Shown: positions 1-13,314, counted from the first letter of the stretch. The stretch: DNA of 64,000 nt from Clavelina lepadiformis (GCF_947623445.1 NC_135242.1:9176001-9240000), one strand, 5' to 3'. The notes: a model not told the origin generated them from the letters alone. A program made the numbers and translations.

Positions 1-31
1 TAGGAATCATATAATCACCTTTATGTTAGTA

Positions 32-838
32 CAGTCGAATCTGGTTAATTGCATAGTCAATTTGCCAAGCCTTTTTATGCGATTAAACGAATTATGCGTT
101 TATGCGAAAGTGCAAATTCCACTTATTTTCTTACTTGACGTGCGAAGCTGGTCACGTGTAAAGACGTCAACACGCAAAACACTAACGTTTATTGTGTATT
201 GCGATCATCCATTCATTCAAGCACGCAAAACATGAAAACATGCTTTCTTGCATTTGTGTGTTTAAACGAACAAATGTGGCCATGTCCGCCCCTTCAAACT
301 GTGTAGTCGTCGGCGAATTGTATGAAGTGCATGCAGTACTTCTTTATTTTTCGGTGTTGTCACAGCGTCACCAGAGCTTTCTTTATTGTTGTCGTCTTTT
401 ACAACTTGTTTGTTTCGTAAAACGTCTTCATATATTACGGCATCATCTTAACGCAACGCTTTCTTTACGCAACGGTTAAATGAAACTAAAACAGTGCGAA
501 TGTTAATGTCTGCGTATTGACAGCCACGTGTTAATGTTTAAATTGGGCATTGTCTGTTTGATGGTTTTGTAACAAAGTGCAGTACAAGTCGTAAGGCTTA
601 CGCATTGCGTGTGCGCTCTCAATGCGCGTTGTTTTCAATTTTATCTTTTAAAAACTTTTGAATAATCGAATAAATCACCTTCATTTTTATTCAATTAAGC
701 GGATCATGCAATAAACCGCTATGCGATAAACCGAAGTATTATCTTTACAAATGATAGGCTATGGTTTGGGACTTGCGCTCTTTATGCGATAAAACGAATT
801 ATGCGATTATCCAGAATGCAATTAACCGGATTTGACTG
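32..838. mobile_element. Non-autonomous pogo/Tigger-like MITE, copy 1
   Basis: The ends are inverted repeats: the left begins CAGTCGAATCTGGTTAATTG and the right is its near reverse complement ending TTTGACTG. TA flanks both sides (30-31 and 839-840), as expected for the Tc1/mariner/pogo group. The arms also carry repeated subterminal words of the type TTATGCGATTAAAC. No transposase is seen inside. A second copy lies at 44560-45310. Assignment to pogo/Tigger rests on the TA duplication and CAGTC termini, so the superfamily is inferred. Confidence 0.75.
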
Positions 839-959
839 TATCAGTGGCAGATCTACATGGTTGTTGCCACACGCCCCTTAGGGATTTGACCTGTTTTTAT
901 TGTCATGCTATTATCCCTCTCTTATCACCATTGATAGTTTTAATTATACCATAAAGTTG

Positions 960-1475
960 CAAACAAAGCAACTAGCGCAGGAAACAGAATTTATTAATAA
1001 TATAGGAGAATTTATAAACAATACACAATATGTTTCGGACATGAACGTATGTCCTTCGACAGAGTGAGAAACGAATGTTAATGTTAAAATCGAAGTTGCC
1101 TAAATATTTATAACAACTTCGTACGGAAGTAGCTGCAAGAGAAAAGGACGCAAAATTTATAGTTTACAGCAAGACGATACAGTTAACTGATGATAGGTGC
1201 AAAGGCATTGCACATTAGTGGTACAGCTCACGTTACTAATATACATGGTTGCATGAGGTAAGCTGTACTTACGTTGGTAAGACTGCACGTCACTTTCAAC
1301 ATTGAAATACTTGGTGTATACTCCTCGTTTAAAGTTGGAAACTGCTTCAATAATAAAGCCCACATGCCCCATGATCTTCTGTCAAACGTGATGTACCAAT
1401 TTACATGCCCGCATGATGTGAGCTGTACTTACATTTGTAAGACTGTACACCACTTTCACACAAGGATCACATAGC
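960..1475 (+). mobile_element. Decayed Penelope-like retroelement fragment (GIY-YIG end)
   Basis: A frame at 1325-1472 reads FKVGN, then SNVMYQFTCP, then CTYICKTVHHFHTRI. This resembles the GIY-YIG endonuclease start of Penelope-like elements (SNVVYxFTC...YIGKTxRHxxTRI). The motif is damaged because the Gly of YIGKT is Cys. A second partial copy of the same motif (CTYVGKTARHFQ) precedes it at about 1266-1306, so the piece is internally duplicated or rearranged. Upstream, 1028-1062 carries the 'gtttcggacatgaacgtatg' type sequence often seen near such elements. It has stops and is not functional. Confidence 0.6.
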
Positions 1476-1756
1476 ATAACCTTCCATTTAGGCCAAATAT
1501 ACTATACTTTTACGCTAAGGTCGGTTAAACGAAAGGTGTTGTTACTTAAGCATGCCGGCGTATTCAATCAAAACTCACAATGGTGCAAGTGTGATGTTGT
1601 AATTACCGGTACTTTCATAACATCACAATATGTGGCAAATTAGCTAAAGCTTTTAGTTGACATAAAACCTGCCAATAAATATGAAAAATAGCTCTGTCAG
1701 TATGCTCAAACCTGCTACTATTTTTTTCGTATTATGCGTCTGTATTAGCTCTAGCA

Positions 1757-2034
1757 CAGTGGTTTTCAACCTTTTTCATACCACGACCCATTTTAACAGC
1801 CCAATGTAACTACCGACCCCCTTCCAAAAATTTTGATTCAGGCATATGTAACACATTTGTGTATGCGCAATAGCACAAAAAAATATAATTAAAAATAACA
1901 TAAATCATGATACCACTCTGTTGAAAAAAATACTCATTTATTGAATTGGCATTCTCGTAACAGTGATTGGTATTTAATTGTCAGCTTCACGACCCCAGAG
2001 AAAAGGCAAACGATCCCTAGGTTGAAAACCACTT
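1757..2034. mobile_element. hAT-like non-autonomous element, 278 bp
   Basis: The left end is CAGTGGTTTTCAACC and the right end is GGTTGAAAACCACTT. A perfect 8-bp target duplication CTCTAGCA flanks it (1749-1756 and 2035-2042). It contains the 'acgacccattt' and 'cacgaccccagag' segments typical of short hAT derivatives. No coding capacity. Confidence 0.85.
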
Positions 2035-2461
2035 CTCTAGCAACATGCTTCAAGTTACAATTACGTCACTAATCAAGTGCAAAAGATTGCACGACGTAAT
2101 AGCTGTTCTTAGTTCAGGAAATCCCAAACTTTTAATCAACCCAGGAACACTCCCGTCAAGGATTTTCTAGATCCGCCACCACTGGTTAATATGTATGATA
2201 TATGTAGGTATGGGACATAGGTGGCCAACCACGCTTCAGGAGCATGTGGGAAAGATACTGCCGAGGGGTGAATGCTATTGTGTGAGTTTTGTGTTGCAAA
2301 AATGAAATCATAAAGATCATAGCGATAGAGCATTTCGTTAGTAACGTTAAATAGTAATCTATGTGCCTATCCTATTCGTGCTGTTCTTTAACAGAGTGCT
2401 TGATTAGTGAAACTCAGTCTTACTGAACAAACAAAAACAACGATTACTTCTGGTGTTACAG

Positions 2462-3071
2462 GTATATGGTTGATTCAGCTGACATTGAAAAGATTGAAGC
2501 ATCCACAATTGAGCTTCACAGCCTCTTGGAAAAGCCACAACTTCAAGGAATTCCAGTAAGAGTCGATACAAGTTTTCATGATGGGTGATAGTGGTTAGCG
2601 GTTGTAATGTAATGTAACAGTGAATGGTCAAAATATCATAATTAGTAATCAGCAGATTGACTGTTTCTTTTTATCCAGGTGCTTGTTCTGGGAAATAAGA
2701 AGGATCTTCCACAGTCACTTGATGAAAAAGAATTGATAGAAAGAATGTAAGTTAATAATGTCTGCATCACCACAGTTAATCAATATCAGTTGCCAATCTG
2801 CTGTTTTGGCCTGTGATCATTTATATAAATATATGTGACTTGTAGGAATCTTGCTGCTATCCAAGACAGAGAAATTTGCTGTTACTCAATATCATGCAAA
2901 GAAAAAGATAATATTGGTAAGATGGATAGTGTTTAGAAAGCATCTGCCCGAAGTAGTATAGTTAAGTCACACACACATGGTAATAGATAGTGTTGTTTTT
3001 GCAACTGTGGTTCATTTTCAGATATTACACTTCAATGGCTTACACAACACTCAAAATCTGGTGGAAGCTAA
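2462..3071 (+). CDS. ARL8: ADP-ribosylation factor-like 8 (3' four exons, partial)
   Basis: ARL8 is a small GTPase that recruits kinesin adaptors and HOPS to lysosomes. Exons are 2462-2555, 2679-2746, 2846-2916 and 3022-3071 (TAA at 3069-3071), with clean GT-AG sites and consistent phases. The reading is [14 protein letters not shown], then [54 protein letters not shown]. It holds the guanine-specificity NKKD motif (G4) and the SCK motif (G5), and is nearly identical to vertebrate ARL8A/B as I recall them. The N-terminal amphipathic helix, P-loop and switch exons are not found in 1-2461 and must lie upstream, across an intron that contains the three transposons above. Confidence 0.95.
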
Positions 3072-4197
3072 TTTTTTACTTCTAAAAAGACTGCACTTAA
3101 TGAATGCAATTCTCAGAAATGATGATTATTACAATACATAGTAGCGTCAAAGTGATAGCTGCTTGAAGATGCTCCCAACCTTGGCAGCTCCCAATGTTGT
3201 ATTTGTCCAGTTCATTCCTGTTTTCCAACAACCTTAGAGAACTGCAATGAGAAATGAAACCCAGATTTATTTATTAATGAATCTGGTTACTTCAATCATT
3301 AATGAGTGAAAGGTCAAAACATACATCACTTGAAGATCAAGCCGTATTTCATTTGTTTTGTGTTTGTTTATTAAAATATATTTGTTATTGCATAGTGTTA
3401 ATATTTTTTTGTTTATGCAGAATGTGGGGTATCCAACTGTAATTAACAACAAAAGTTAGGCGCTATCTTTTTGCTAAGATTTCCAAAACTATCTGTTGAA
3501 ATATTTTTGCACGTTAAATGTAAAAATTTGACATTCTTAATATTTCAACTCTTAGGCAAACTGAAAATAGACAAGATTGCAATACTCTGTTTTTGTTTCA
3601 TATTTCCAGTTTTGCATAAGTTGTTATATATATATACATGTATATGTACTTGATGAATATTATTTAAGCATGCTCCTATGGTTGTGACATCCTATTTGTC
3701 TAAACTATTATGTGTTTGATAAAAGTTTAGATCAAGATTTCTCATTGCCAGTTGTCATTGGCTTATTTATGATTGTGCATCCTTGAAGATTTTTTTAGCT
3801 ATAGTTGCATACGGCAGACAACCCAAGGTCGTTTATAATTTATATTACATTATTTTCATGTTAAAACTTTAAAAACTTGATTCATGCAATGCTTAATTTG
3901 TAATGGTTGAATACATTATAATAATACATTGCTTTGCACCTCGCATTACTGAGTTTTTCGTCATTTATAGTTGTAGTTGCTTTTGGTTTGCCGTCCGAGA
4001 GACCGAGATTGCAATTTTACTACACAAAGGGTTTGCAAATACGGAATGTGTAGAAACGGCATCGTACTGAGAAAAGTGTTTGTACGATATAAACTCGTCT
4101 AGGATTACTCATCGCCAAGTTTATGCGTTTTCCGATTGAATTTTTAAAAATTCATTTGTTAGGGTTTTGTTGTTACCACTGTTGGGCAATATTCACC
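3072..4197. other. ARL8 3' UTR and intergenic sequence
   Basis: AT-rich sequence with no supported gene. The short open frames here lack splice context or family resemblance. The first part is presumably ARL8 3' UTR. Confidence 0.5.
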
Positions 4198-4257
4198 AGA
4201 GCCAATAAAGATCAGCAAGCGTAGCTTGTGCCTTGGTCGAGGGATATCGTTGATATA

Positions 4258-4343
4258 GCCTGGCCGAGTATCGAACCGGAATCATTTCGCACCGGTCAGA
4301 CGTGAAAGCTGGAAAGGCGCTTCACCACCGAGTCAACCAATAG
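4258..4343 (-). repeat. tRNA-like SINE head or tRNA pseudogene
   Basis: On the minus strand the sequence has an A-box-like TGACTCGGTGGTGAAGCGCC, and about 35 bp later a good B-box, GGTTCGATACTCGG. This is the internal promoter layout of tRNA-derived RNA polymerase III units. The flanking arms do not form a proper acceptor stem, so it is not a functional tRNA. Confidence 0.5.
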
Positions 4344-4605
4344 GCCCTAAAGGCCTAAAGCATTTCTACTATTCGAGAGATCCTGCCAATAAGTCATCTA
4401 CGTACTGTAACCTATCACCAGTGCAGTATTCCTAAACAGAAGTGGTGATTCGCGGTCCAACAATCTTGAAATCATGTTATACCCATATACTTATTCGCGG
4501 ATTATCGGAAAATAATTTAAACATGCCAATGCACAATGCTTTTGTCACTACTTGAACTGAAATTACCGAGTTTTATTTGTTTTTAACCTTGCCCATATAA
4601 CAAAA

Positions 4606-4779
4606 ATGCAAAAAGTAAGGATTCGCGACCTTCCGTCAAAAAAGTGGGCGGACGGTGGTATTCTCCTGAATTCGAGTCTTCTTCGATTTATCACATCCCT
4701 GACTCACCGTGGATACATTCACAGCACGGATAAAACCTTCGATTTGCAGAAAGAGCTAATCCACCATCCTGGACCACAT
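4606..4779 (+). CDS. Possible isolated exon or small ORF, unrecognised
   Basis: An open frame starting MQKVRIRDLPSKKW runs 58 codons to a good donor (CAT then GTGAGT at 4780) and stays open to 4890. Its base composition is visibly more GC-rich and codon-like than the flanks. I see no family resemblance and no partner exon before the P3H gene. It could be a first exon of an unmodelled gene, a relic, or chance. Confidence 0.25.
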
Positions 4780-5669
4780 GTGAGTAACAGAAAGAAAATC
4801 GTTTTCGAAAGTAGAAACAAGCGCTACTCAAAAGCTTTTCGTAACTTTGCCGCTCGTGCACAAATGAGTTATTTTATCTTTCCATTTTGAGAAAACGAAT
4901 CACAATTCTCATCTTATTTTTAACTTTAATATAAATTTTACGTTTGGCACAACCTCACTCCTATTTACCACAGCTTTAGAGTTGTTGAAAAGGGGAAGCC
5001 CCTATAAAGATTTTCACTTGAATGTATACGTGATCGTTGAAGTTAAAACTTCGGTTTCCGGTGTGGTTGAAACATAGGTCATCATTAAATTTGTTCTGCT
5101 GTTTCGTTGTAACTTATGGATTATTACCTATATGTAGCTAAATTGTTCAGAAAAACTATAGACATTGCGTATAAAACATCTGTTAACAGCTTTTGCTTCT
5201 TGAGATCGTAATGATTTTAATGATACCGCTACAATATCAAAACAAAGATGGTGTCACATAAAATGCTGATACATGTAGTTTGACATCACAAAGAATTCGA
5301 GCTAGAATATTAAGCAATACTTTTTTACAACGTAGGAACCGTTTTTTACAATGGAGTGACATATTTTTTGTTGTTTACTGTTGTTATTTCACCGTGTTTA
5401 CTTGTATGTTGATTGAAGGCTGTTAGCAAAGAGGTGTCACTGGAAGTAGGTCAGTAACATACTCAACAAGTTACTTACTATAAGTTACTAGTTTTTGTTT
5501 GAAAAAAATAGTTGAGATCACCAACATAACTTACTCCTATAGCTATTTTATTGATTTTAACTAATATATTTGCATGTATTACATAGTTAGATAAAAAGAG
5601 ACAACTTTATTTAATGAAGTAATACATGGTGAAGTTTTTATCGGAGGTATTAGGAAAATGCTTGTTAAT

Positions 5670-6414
5670 AGACCCTTTCTGCATTTCCAAGTTATAGTCT
5701 GAGTGGCAAGATTTTTTTGATCGCCCATGCTTAGAAATGGAAGTTGTCAAGCCATTTGATTCTTTTTGTAATTGCAAGTGTTCAGGGCATCAGATTGTAA
5801 AGATTTTGCTTAGATGAGTAGCACATGAATTTCTTTACACAGTAAATAAAAAATATTGGGCAATCGTTGTTTTCTATTTTTCATTTTACAGCACATTGAA
5901 TCCTACACATGGTTTTGTTTGATATGACGTCATGTTGCGTGATCAGTGTAGCATGTGACAGGGAATGCATAAGAGTTTGCATGGTATCCGTGGCGTACGT
6001 TATGGTAGTAATTCTGTTTATTGTTTCATATCGCTAGTTTATTATTTAAACTTTGCTTGAAATGCCAAGTAAAATTACTCATGTAACACGCTGCAGATAC
6101 TGCGCAAAATTTTATGCAATTCACGTTACATCATACGCTGACCACGTAACATGACCTTATGTTGAACAAAACCAATGCCTAGGATTCAAAGTGCTGTAAA
6201 AAAACTGAGCAACCTTTTACAATATTTTTTTCTTTGCTGTGTGAAGAAATTCATATGCTAACCACCTGAGTGAAATCTTTTCAACCTGATGCCCAAATTG
6301 CTTGCAATTTAAAAAAAAAATCAAAGTGAGTCGACAATTTCCATTGCTAAGTATAGGCGATTACAAAAATCTAGCCACCCAAAACAAGATGGTGGCCGAA
6401 CTTAGAAAAAGTCT
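5670..6414. mobile_element. Foldback MITE, nearly full-length palindrome (~745 bp)
   Basis: The left half 5670-5935 matches the reverse complement of 6140-6414 over most of its length. For example, 'ttttacagcacattgaatcc' pairs with 'ggattcaaagtgctgtaaaa', and 'gggcatcag' near 5787 pairs with 'ctgatgccc' near 6287. The middle (~5936-6139) is partly paired too. The ends are TTAATAGAC and GTCTATTATTAA, which suggests an AT-rich target. The apparent small ORF inside it is not a gene. Confidence 0.75.
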
Positions 6415-6763
6415 ATTATTAATTATTACACATGTCGTTATTTGTCTTTTTTATCATTTTGGATACAAGTTTTCTAGTTTTTAAGAAAATTTGTCAGGCT
6501 GACATACATTTAATCAAGGGAAAATTTTTTATAGCAAGTTGTTTTTACTTATAAAGTTGTTAGATTTTTTTTATTTGTTAAAATTTTATAATTTGTTTGA
6601 TTACAAGTTTTCATTGTTTTTGACTTTATAACAAAATATTGTTGTCCTCATGTTAGTTTCTTTTGTATTAAGTATTATATACAATATACATTAAAATCAA
6701 TTTCAAATGTTTTTATAACAGGGTGCAGAATTAAGCTACATCATACACAAAATTTATTACAGA

Positions 6764-9700
6764 ATGAAGTGTGGAATTATGCCATTTTCCTCAATTTTGT
6801 TTTTAAACAACATTTTTTGTACATTTATTGCTGTACTTGTTGCCGTCGACTCAGGTTTGCCATCTATTTTACTTGCTTTCAGTTATTGCAGTTTGATTTT
6901 TGCGGTGGAATATATATTTACAGTCTGTTGCAGTAATTCAATTATGTTTTTGCCATCAGACATTCAAACTTTTGATCAACTTTATGCAAACGGCATTGAC
7001 GCATACTGGAATGAAGACTGGAAAGATTGTATCCATTATTTTGAGAAATCAATAAAAAGCTACAGGTATGTTGTTCCAAAAAATATTTTTTTCCATATTT
7101 ATTTTATACCTGCAGTATTTACAAAATCAAAAAATTGTTTAACAACTTGAGTATTTTCAATTTTTTAGTGAATAATGTTTCAATATATGACAATAATCAC
7201 TTCCTGCATTTGATATGCAACAGTTATTAAAATATGTGAATTGTTGGAACTTGGAAACGTTTAAAATTAAAAATGTTAACAAATATAAATTGATTAACTG
7301 TTGCACATTGATTTAAACTTTTCTTTGATGAATATTTATCTGGTTATTGTTGATAGATTGGCTTTCACATTATGTTTTCTTCATAGATTTATGCAAGATA
7401 GCATCAAAAACTGTTCAAAACAATGCAGTAGAGGAACAAACTCGAAAAATATACTTGATTCTTACCACCACTTTATAGTTAAAGGTAAGATTACCACATT
7501 GAGTTGGTAATTGTTTAATGCCCATTCCATCTAAACTGCACTTACACCTGCCGCACCACTGCAGTGCAATGTGACTCAGCTCAACCTGAACTCACTCATA
7601 ATCTCTGTTTACACTGGGCATAGCTGAACTTGGCGCGATTTCACAAAACAGTGTGAAGTTAACTTGTCGTTATAGCAATGGCGTCATTCGAATCTGGATT
7701 AGAGCCTAATGTTGTTTCAGATAAACTTGATTTCGGAGTCTATTAAATTAGTCACTATAAACAATTGACACGGCTACCTACTTTATATACTCTTAGATAT
7801 GTTAAGCTGTGAACACTGAAAAATACCATACTTGCAACGCTGATTTAAGCACTGCTTGATGCGATGAATACAAATTTGAAAAACAAGCACAAATTTTGTC
7901 ATAATAAAATTGCTGTCCCTACTGAGATACTTGCTCTACTAATCAATCAAATCTGCTTTTTTGCTTGAAGGTGACAAAGTAAAAATCATCGAGAAAAAAC
8001 AAACAAATGTTTTAGCCCAGCCGCTTTATTAGTGAACTGAGTGACAATGTTTGATACGGTACGATGCCGGTACAGCTATTAGGTTAACTTACTGGCTAAT
8101 TTGCGACACTTTAATATCATGCATGTGGCAAACACAAAGACTAGCTTTAACACAAAGGTATATGTAAGTCTACATTAGGTCCACTTTAGCATAGACATTC
8201 GTACCGATATCTAACAAGACACCAAAAAAAGCAGGCCACAAGGTGTCTAGAGTAACACAAAAATCTACACCTGCTTTGACCATAAAATTTGAGCATGGTG
8301 TAAACGGCTAAAGTTTGTTTTATTGTAGCGAGTTATGTGCTGCGTTGACTTACGGTAATGGTAAACGCACCTTAAATGTTCAAAATTTGTCCAAATCAAC
8401 ATCTGAAAGGTGTGGTTTACCATAATTCAAGGTTTCACAATAAAACGATCAACAATTGCCATAATTTTTACCATAAGTGTTTGCAAAGAGTAAAAAACAT
8501 ATTGCATTAAACGTTACCATCATTTGCTAAAAAAAATTATTGCAGCGGCTTGTCTTGAAAAGTGTGAAAAAGAAAAGTTTGGTGATTCAAGAAAATTTTT
8601 AAGAATTTCAAAAGAACTTCATGAATCTTTTAAACAGAAGCGGCTGTATATCTATTTGCAATTTGCTTATTTTCGGGTAAGAATTTTACCAAAATTTTGT
8701 TGGCATACACATTTGTTTTCTTTTTAAAATATACTTGTATGAGGTAGGTTGTTCAATTGTTTGTATGTTTAGAATGGTGACTTTGCCAAGTCATTAGCAG
8801 CATCACATACATATAATTTATATGATCCTGATGACCAAATGATGATTTCAAATATGGATTACTTTCGAGGACATGAAAACACAACTGGAGATATGTTCAT
8901 AAATCTTGAAGCACTACCTCACCAAACATCTTATGACTTAGGTTAACTTATTTTCATTCTTATTTTAAGGTAATTAAAACTTTAAGAAATTGCCTATCAA
9001 TAATTGTTTTTCATCTCTCATCTCAGTCTTTTTTCACTGCAAATTCCTTTTCCTTTGGAGCCAAACAATTTGTTTTGCGTTACAAAAATTCGAAATACCT
9101 TTGTCCATGCTTGGTCTACAAATGAAAACATTCTAGTAAGTGATGCTGACGAATACATAACTGACACAGGAATTGAAGCATACAACAGAGAAGATTACAA
9201 AGATGCTATTTCTCATTTTGAAGAAGCCTTAAAGAGATTCTATGAAGAAGAAGAAGGATGTAGATCTCTTTGTGAGGGAGAATATGATGTTGGAAAAGAG
9301 TATTCAGATATTCCAACCCCTTTTCATCTCCAAATTGTGTGTAAGGATTTCTGTATGCTATCATAGTACTGAACAATTCTGCAATTTTTTCCTAGCATTT
9401 AAATTTGTTGTTTATAAAAAACACAATGCCAGTGCACATTCTTACAAAGCACAACAAGTTCCTCATATTGCAGCACAATATAAATATATTATATGCTTGT
9501 AATTGGTTCTTTCCTTGAATTAATACATTTTTTTTCTCCTAGATCATTACAGAGATGTAATGGAGTGTTATCTTCGATGTCCAACTGAACTCGGAAGAGT
9601 GTCATTAAAATCTTCAATTAATAACTATCTTCCTAAGCATTATTTTTTTCTACATTCTGCATATCATCACAGTAAGTTTTAATTTAATTCATACCGGTAA

Positions 9701-12700
9701 TTTTTAATGTAGAATCTCCATTAATAAAAGTTATCTCTTTATGTTAATTTAACTCTTATATTTCTTGTCAGTGCATGAAGACATGAAAGCATCAGAATGT
9801 GCCAAGGCTTATTTGCTGTTCTTTCCTGACAACTTATATATCAATAGTTTTCTTGAAAGAATGAAAGTATCAGATGAGGTGAAAGCAAGAAAGGTATGTT
9901 CTTATATTTATTTATTGATTTGAATCTTTCATTTACATTCCTTAGCATGGGTTGCAGAGTAAACTCTGCATTTTTGTCCTGCAAAGAACAAATTTCATGA
10001 GCAATCAAATTCTACCTCCCATTTTATGCTTCACAACAGAGTACACTGAACTAAAGATACTCCGGTGCTCAAGGAATGTTGTTCTACTTCTTTTTTTATT
10101 TGATGTCACTTTTTAATCTGTAGGAAGCAGTCAATTTTCACCATAGGATAAAACTTCAATCTGAATTGCTGAAGTATCTCTATCAAAAGTTTGGCATTCG
10201 TGATTACGACAAGTCCATATTTGAAATATACCCCTCTGAAGATTTGGAAGATTTAGACATCCTTAAAAGGGAGAAAGCATCTAAAAATGACGATACTTTA
10301 CAGCCAGTGCAGGGATATGGTGGGTATGCCTGCAGAATGGAGATGACAAATTTAATTTTTGTGAATTAGTCTTCTTTTATTGTAAGGCTAAAGCTTCTTT
10401 TATGTTTTTTTACCATCTTATTTATCATTTTGTATCGACTTAAAATACATTCTAATGCCATGATGTAATTCCATGCAATATATTCAATGTTGACTGAAAT
10501 AAAGTTGCTTGAGTGTGTTATTTGTGCTATCTACATTTATTGTGTAGATTCGGATACAGTTTGCCACATTGTTTTGATTTACAGAAGCATCAGATCTTGA
10601 TGAATCTGGACAAAGTGACGAAGATGACAGTTACAATTCAATGCAAGATAAAACGGATGACTTAATTGCATCGAAAGATAGCTACAATGAATATGTAAAA
10701 AACATAGAGCAGAAGAAGTTGTTGGATGCCAAGAATTTGGAAGAGGTTTCAGATCATTTTCTTTTTTTTTAAACTTAAAATTTTTTTCACACAAATCTTT
10801 AATTTTGTTTTTGCACATACCGGTAGTCTTTGGATAGGAAGTTGTAAAAAAATGTTGATAAATTGTAAAAGTTTTGTTGATAAATTAAGAGATTAGATGT
10901 GGATATATCTCCACTACAAGACAAACCGATTGGACGGCAAACAATTGACTCGAGCTACATTGTTACTATACCTGAAACATCAGACGAACGTCATTCATCA
11001 ATAGCAGAAGGTTCTTTGTTGTTCGAAAATACCGTTATGCTTGCAAATTCAACTCAAATGGTTGGACCAGAAAGATTTGCAATAGATGGGATGGCAACAG
11101 AAAATGAATGTAAAGATTTAATAGACCTACAACTGGTGAGCTGAATTACCTACTAGAAAATATGTACATTCCAGAGACTAAAACAAAGAATGCATAAGAC
11201 CCGCTGTGTTGGAGGTACATGCAAAATATATAGGGTATATGTGACTTGCCTAATTCAAACCACATACTTTGTGACAATGTCTTCCATAGCTGGAATTGTC
11301 GTACTTGCGTTAAATCTTGACAGTATACTTTACACTAATCATTCATGTTCACTTATGACAAAGTAATATTAGACGTCTTGTAAATGTAGACTGGCGGCTT
11401 GTTTGGCGATGGATACAAAGGAAGAGCCCAACCTCATACAGAGCATGAGTTGTTTCAGGGAATAACGGTTCATAGAGCGGCACAGGTTGATTAATTCAGA
11501 AATAGTTTTGGTCGGATTAAATTAGAAATAATTGTGCATCTGTTTGTTGATGTGTATTGATATACTGTTTATTTATACCATAACTGTATTAACAGCATTT
11601 ATTAATGTGTTAGAACTTACTCAACGTAGGCTAAGTACTACTGACAACGGTATGTTACTAAAATATTTCTCCTCAAAGTGAGGAAGTTAGTTCTTGCATC
11701 TTGCATGGCTTAAACTCGATGTCCATTTTCACCACTTGAGAGCTTTTGTAAAACTTGTATGTGTGCCTTTTCTGATGAATGCAGCTTGATTTGGTTTTCA
11801 GGTTTGTTGTCGTCTTGCCTCAATTAAGCACTTGACGAGGGGCAAGACCTAACACAGCATTGAAAGCTAACTTTAAGTCAATTATTAAGTAACGAAGAGA
11901 AATTAACAGCCCACCTGCCAAAAGGCACAGGGGTGCAGTTGTCCCCATTCTTTCGGCGGATCTCTGTGTAATGTCTCCATAAGATGGTGAACGGATTTTT
12001 ACTTTATTGTGTAGTTAGCAGCTGATGGGCAACTTCCAGCTTCAGTAGCAAAATTATTCTACGATTTGAGTGAACGTGTACTAATGCAAGTGAAAGCTTA
12101 TTTCAAACTAGATGAGTTATACTTCGACTTCACTCATCTGGTTTGTCGCACAGCTGTAAAAGGTAACTTATAAGGGTGAACGTGCTGATATATTGTGTGT
12201 TACAAGTTCATTTACTTTTTCTTAAAATCACTTTGTTGAAAATAACGGAGATTGTGGCAAGTTTATAGAACCATATTTTAAATACTGTATTGAAGCAATC
12301 TTCATAAAAATTCCAATATCGATAACAACAAAATACCAAAATTGATTCATGGGTCAAAAAGCTTTGCACAAATTTTTCTTATTTACAAACATTAAAAGTA
12401 TAACAAATTGCCTCAGACACGGCCACGGAGCGTGATGATCTGAGCCACCCAATTCACGCCGACAACTGTATTCTTCATGAGAATGGACAGTGTATAAAGG
12501 AATCCCCCGCCTTTACTTGGAGAGACTATAGCTCCATTCTCTATTTAAATAGTGGCTTCGATGGTGGTGAATTTATAATGACTGATTTTACAGCACGACG
12601 TGTCATGGTATGGATATTTATGTTTGTAAATATTGCATGATGCAATATCAGCTTATTTTGTTGTTCCTGGAAAAAGACGTAATAGAATTTCTAAGTAAAT

Positions 12701-13314
12701 TTTTAATGGCTATTTTGTTACATTTTTGAATCACAATTTAGAGAAAATGAAGAATATTAGAATTATTATTTTGTATTATTTGTAGCTTCAAGTCAGACCA
12801 AAATGTGGTCGTCTGGTTAGTTTCAGTGCGGGCAAGGAATGCTTGCATGGAGTAAAACCTGTCACCAGGGGCCGTCGATGTGCAATGGCTTTGTGGTTCA
12901 CTCAAGACCCTGCTCAAAACGAAGTGGTACGTTTAGGAAGTTTATTACTTCCTTTCAAATTTCCTAATTAACACAAACTACGCACAAAAGACATCCTTTC
13001 GCTCTCTCTTTTCATAGATGCGCGTATAGACAACATAAATATTTCATGCATACAACAAGGCAATTTATTGCTACGGCCTAGGATAGTTGCAATCTGTTTA
13101 ACGTACTTATACTTTTAAACGTCATTAAATTATATATGTAATTTAATCAACATTTGTAATATGTAGTAATAATATGAATATTTGTAATATGCGCGGAAAG
13201 ACAGTAACAGTAAATTAAGTTGATGGTACTGTTAATTGCAAAATCTTTTATTTGCAGTTGCGAATTGAAGCGAAGAAGATTTTAGATGAACTGATTGTCA
13301 AAGATGAACTTTGA
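6764..13314 (+). CDS. Prolyl 3-hydroxylase (leprecan family), complete
   Basis: ER 2-oxoglutarate/Fe(II) dioxygenase that 3-hydroxylates collagen prolines. The 16-exon model gives 761 aa: 6764-6854, 6960-7065, 7387-7484, 8546-8676, 8773-8941, 9137-9340, 9543-9671, 9772-9893, 10124-10319, 10585-10745, 10890-11135, 11390-11485, 12015-12162, 12417-12607, 12786-12926, 13258-13314. There is an N-terminal signal peptide (FCTFIAVLVAVDS). The N-half has leprecan helical repeats with all four CxxxC motifs (CSKQC, CLEKC, CRSLC, CYLRC). A low-complexity acidic linker follows, then the catalytic domain with iron ligands H646-A-D648 (HPIHADN) and H717 (CLHGVKP), and the probable 2OG-binding R727 (GRRCAM). 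It ends in the ER-retrieval signal KDEL. Length matches vertebrate P3H1-3. The weakest points are the exon 10/11 acceptor (10889) and the start. P3H1, 2 or 3 cannot be assigned. Confidence 0.92.
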
